From Pseudomonadota bacterium (lineage in GTDB: Bacteria > Pseudomonadota > Gammaproteobacteria > SZUA-229): 7,575 nt of DNA. The stretch spans positions 1 through 7,575 of the forward strand of contig JADFWE010000155.1 of the NCBI GenBank assembly GCA_015222915.1, given 5' to 3'. The notes under the pieces are model-generated. The model was not told where the DNA came from. It ran no database searches and was given only the letters and a program-made list of their open reading frames with translations. A program made the position numbers and the translations under genes. Shown piece after piece: positions 5,197-7,575 of this stretch; the first letter of the stretch is position 1; each line of letters opens with the position of its first letter.

Positions 5197-7314
5197 TCAA
5201 TCTGAATTACCGTTGATCGGTCTAACCTTATCGTGCAGTGCTCTATCCTGTTCTGCGCATAGCTTTATGATCTTTTCAGCCCGAACCGGTTCTGAATAAT
5301 AATAGCCTTGAGCATATTCGCAGCCATGGGCGGCTAAGAATATTTCGTGAGAACTGTTTTCGACACCTTCAGCGATAAGTTTTAGTTTCAGGCTTCTTCC
5401 CATGGCGATGATCGCCTGCACCAGTGTCGCATCTTCCATATCATCGTCGATGTCCCTGACGAAGGCTCGGTCGATTTTTAATTTATTGATCGGCAGCTGT
5501 TTCAGATAGCTTAGCGAAGAGTAGCCGGTGCCAAAGTCATCGATAGCCAGTGAGATGCCCAGTTCACGTAAGCGGCGCAGGGTGGTCAATGCTTTGTCGG
5601 TTTTGTTGATGATGAAGTCTTCCGTTATCTCCAGTTCCAGCCAGTCTGTTTCACAACGGGTCTTCTGTAGTACGCGCTCTACTACCGCCACCAGGTTGCC
5701 ATGATGGATCTGGTTGCCAGCGATATTGACGGCAACGGTCTTGATGGGCAGGCCCTGTTTTTTCCACGCTACCATCTGCTCACAGGCCTGGAGTAAAACG
5801 ACCTCCCCGATGCGGTTGATCAGGCTGCTTTTCTCGGCGATGGGTAAGAACTGTTTGGGTGTCAACAGGCCGAGTTCCGGATGCTGCCAGCGCACAAGGG
5901 CTTCGACACCGACGATGTTCTTTGTCTTCAGTGAGACCTGTGGCTGGTAATAAACCAGAAGTTCATCATTTTCCAGCGCGCGGCTCAGGTCGGTTTCTAA
6001 TATCACGCGGTCATATGCACTGGTGGTTAGATCGCGGGTATAAAAACGGTACTTCTGCCGGCCGTGATCCTTCACATAATACATCGCCGCGTCAGCATTA
6101 CGCATCAGTGTGTCGGCATTATCACCATGGTCGGGGTAGATGCTTATGCCCAGGCTGGCGGAGATGACGAGTTCGTGATCGCGGATGGAAACGATGGAAG
6201 ATGTCGCCCGCATGATTTTTTTCAGTATCGGATTAAGGTCGATGATATCGTGCAGCTGTTCGATGATGATGATGAACTCGTCACCGCCCAGACGCGCGAC
6301 GGTATCGCCTTCGCGGATACAGTTCAGCAGTTTCCTGCTGACAGCGATAAGCAGTTCATCGCCGGCAGAATGGCCGAGGCTGTCATTGATGGTCTTGAAA
6401 TGATCAAGATCGATGAAGATAATTGCGACCTGAAGATCGCTGCGTTTCGCCTGTTCGATGGCATGGTTCAGGCGTGCATCGAGCAGAAGGCGGTTCGGCA
6501 GGTTGGTCAGCGAGTCGTGGTGCGCGATGTGTTTCAGGTTCGATTCGATGCGGCAGCGTTCGTTGATCTCGTTGACCAGTGCTTTATTGGTATCGCTCAG
6601 TTCACGGGTACGTTTGTCCACGGTGTCTTCCAGTACCAGCTGGTTCTCCGAGATCTTTTTCTGTGCCTGCTCCTTTTGTTCGATCTCGTTATGAAGCTCT
6701 TCGATCAGGGTTTCATTCTCGATGATTAACGAGAAGTTATGCCGGTAGCGTTTGTTTAGCAGGCGCCCAGCAGAGATGATGAAAAAGAAATAGATGATAG
6801 CTGCGATGCTCAAGAACATTATCGGTTGTGATGTTTGAGCAAAGGGGTAGAGGAAGGCGGAGATAAAAATTGGCGTAGAATATGCGATGTAAGCCGATAA
6901 GACAGCAGGCAGCGAAACGATGGTGGCTGACATGATAGTGAAATACAGTATGTAGAGTACGCTGACCCCCGTAGCATCGATATCTGCCGGGAGAAACAGG
7001 GGAAGTACGGCCCAGCCGATGCCAGAAGCCAATGAGGCGGTAACATAAAGCGTTACCCAGGCATCGGTGTTGAGCTGTTGTAACAGCCTTTCCTGGTCAA
7101 CTAAAAAACGCTGTGCGCCGATGATGCGCACAGCGGCGATCAGGAGCATGGCAACGACCCAGTAGATAAGGGCGCTGCCAGTGTTGGTGTAATAGAAAGC
7201 GCTGGTAAGTGCGGTGCCGGCGATCAGGGTAATATTTGCCGGCAGTGCGCCCTTAAACAGGGTCTGCGCGCAGAGCAGGTCGATTTGTTCATTTGAAGCA
7301 GGCACAGTGTCCAT
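5197..7314 (-). CDS. Membrane GGDEF-EAL protein with six-helix N-terminal sensor
   Basis: Inner-membrane c-di-GMP enzyme of 705 aa. About six hydrophobic helices occupy the first 185 residues (roughly 26-45, 48-65, 86-107, 117-138, 140-158, 165-183). The short hydrophilic links suggest an integral-membrane (MASE-like) sensor rather than a periplasmic one; I do not recognise a named family. A charged, coiled-coil-like linker covers about 196-262. GGDEF about 263-425: HHDSLTNLPNR, DLDHFK at 302-307, intact GGDEF 343-347, and inhibitory-site RxxD at R334-D337 with the usual five-residue spacing. EAL about 438-680: E471 (EALVRW), N530 (NIAG instead of the common NISA), E562, D592/D593 (DDFGTGYSS), K613, E649 and Q669 are all present. 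Both activities are thus plausible. The ATG is the earliest start possible (in-frame TGA five codons upstream) and no Shine-Dalgarno sequence precedes it. A long dyad lies 38-77 bases upstream. The 495-base gap to the kinase gene argues for a separate transcription unit. Catalytic domains are certain; the stimulus is unknown. Confidence 0.96.
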   Translation of the reverse strand: MDTVPASNEQIDLLCAQTLFKGALPANITLIAGTALTSAFYYTNTGSALIYWVVAMLLIAAVRIIGAQRFLVDQERLLQQLNTDAWVTLYVTASLASGIGWAVLPLFLPADIDATGVSVLYILYFTIMSATIVSLPAVLSAYIAYSTPIFISAFLYPFAQTSQPIMFLSIAAIIYFFFIISAGRLLNKRYRHNFSLIIENETLIEELHNEIEQKEQAQKKISENQLVLEDTVDKRTRELSDTNKALVNEINERCRIESNLKHIAHHDSLTNLPNRLLLDARLNHAIEQAKRSDLQVAIIFIDLDHFKTINDSLGHSAGDELLIAVSRKLLNCIREGDTVARLGGDEFIIIIEQLHDIIDLNPILKKIMRATSSIVSIRDHELVISASLGISIYPDHGDNADTLMRNADAAMYYVKDHGRQKYRFYTRDLTTSAYDRVILETDLSRALENDELLVYYQPQVSLKTKNIVGVEALVRWQHPELGLLTPKQFLPIAEKSSLINRIGEVVLLQACEQMVAWKKQGLPIKTVAVNIAGNQIHHGNLVAVVERVLQKTRCETDWLELEITEDFIINKTDKALTTLRRLRELGISLAIDDFGTGYSSLSYLKQLPINKLKIDRAFVRDIDDDMEDATLVQAIIAMGRSLKLKLIAEGVENSSHEIFLAAHGCEYAQGYYYSEPVRAEKIIKLCAEQDRALHDKVRPINGNSD

Positions 7315-7351
7315 ATGGCGCGGTAATCATAAGAAAGACAAAGGTTATCAG

Positions 7352-7391
7352 TTATCAAAGCATAGTCGAATGTGGCGGCAATGCTTGATAA
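7352..7391. promoter_or_regulatory. Long imperfect dyad upstream of the membrane GGDEF-EAL gene
   Basis: TTATCAAAGCAT (7352-7363) and ATGCTTGATAA (7381-7391) pair over 11 positions with one bulged A, around a 17-base loop. The left arm overlaps a tandem GTTATCA-GTTATCA (7344-7357). The dyad ends 38 bases before the ATG. On the minus strand a TTGATA (7353-7358) and a TATGAT (7326-7331) are present but 21 bases apart, too far for a normal promoter. An operator role is plausible; the regulator is unknown. Confidence 0.4.
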
Positions 7392-7487
7392 TGCGAAAAC
7401 TCAGCGTTTTAATAAGAATTCCGAGTTCATCAGCGACTTAGGTAGATACAAGACAGGGTTAATGTACATGGCTTTGCATCTGATATG

Positions 7488-7511
7488 ACCGCTAACGGCT
7501 AGAAGCGGACC
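7488..7511. repeat. Hairpin-forming intergenic repeat fragment
   Basis: CCGCT (7489-7493) and AGCGG (7504-7508) bracket a 10-base loop, in the context ACCGCT...AGCGGACC. Motifs of the form GACCGCT...AGCGGAC are, as I recall, dispersed between genes in several gammaproteobacteria. Only one copy is in the window, so repeat status rests on memory. Confidence 0.3.
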
Positions 7512-7543
7512 TCCAGAGAAAACTAAAGTCAAAAACTTTTCAC

Positions 7544-7567
7544 CGCCGAGGCGCAGAGACGCCGAGA
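7544..7567 (+). repeat. Octamer tandem repeat, right copy
   Basis: Three consecutive 8-base units: CGCCGAGG, CGCAGAGA and CGCCGAGA, followed by AAAAC. It is the counterpart of the left copy at 45-68 but in the opposite orientation, with the A run facing outward at both ends of the window. It lies at the window edge, so the array may continue beyond it. Confidence 0.65.
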
Positions 7568-7575
7568 AAAACAAT

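Noticed and set aside
5714..6729. Open frames opposite the membrane GGDEF-EAL gene, up to 221 codons
   Set aside because: They are shadows of the coding frame; their residues reflect antisense codons of the GGDEF and EAL domains.
7326..7358. Promoter TTGATA ... TATGAT for the membrane protein gene
   Set aside because: The hexamers are good but 21 bases apart, outside the usable spacing; not annotated as a promoter.
7396..7410. Hairpin AAAAC-TCAGC-GTTTT
   Set aside because: Five pairs with no adjacent U tract in either direction and no gene end nearby; probably chance.
7525..7539. Hairpin AAAGT-CAAAA-ACTTT next to the right octamer array
   Set aside because: Short AT-rich stem that is easily formed by chance; no terminator context.

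Overview
The window comes from the chromosome of an environmental proteobacterium, most likely a gammaproteobacterium. I base this on protein style (REC-PAS-GGDEF-EAL, an HDOD histidine kinase, a multi-pass GGDEF-EAL protein), moderate GC in the coding parts, and dispersed intergenic repeats of a kind I recall from such genomes. No taxonomic marker gene is present, so this is inference.

Layout: three long genes, all on the minus strand, fill most of the window. Read in the direction of transcription (right to left), they are a membrane-anchored GGDEF-EAL protein (5197-7314), a cytoplasmic HDOD-GAF-histidine kinase (2536-4701) and a REC-PAS-GGDEF-EAL response regulator (210-2387). No other protein gene is supported on either strand. 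I saw no tRNA, rRNA, CRISPR array, insertion sequence or transposase.

The spacers hold most of the unexplained structure. The 495-base gap 4702-5196 is AT-rich in its middle and carries an exact FNR/Anr-type box (TTGAT-N4-ATCAA, 4923-4936). The box overlaps the -35 of a good sigma-70-like promoter that points right, away from the kinase gene. About 11 bases past its -10 begins a nested set of inverted repeats (4962-5090), a candidate small structured RNA or a MITE-like element. The 148-base gap before the response regulator has a near-perfect 22-base dyad at 2403-2424, and the region upstream of the membrane protein has a long imperfect dyad at 7352-7391. Both window ends (1-209 and 7488-7575) hold short dispersed-repeat fragments. 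An octamer repeat at 45-68 reappears in the opposite orientation at 7544-7567, so the three-gene group lies between inverted copies.

How the genes may work together: the kinase has an intact H-box and ATP-binding lid but no receiver domain. The gene after it encodes a receiver with all key residues, fused to intact diguanylate cyclase and phosphodiesterase domains. The simplest reading is a two-component pair in which an HDOD/GAF signal controls c-di-GMP synthesis or breakdown, next to a second, membrane-sensing c-di-GMP enzyme. The FNR-type box hints at oxygen or redox control of the kinase or of the putative RNA. Kinase-regulator pairing and redox control are inferences from position and motifs.
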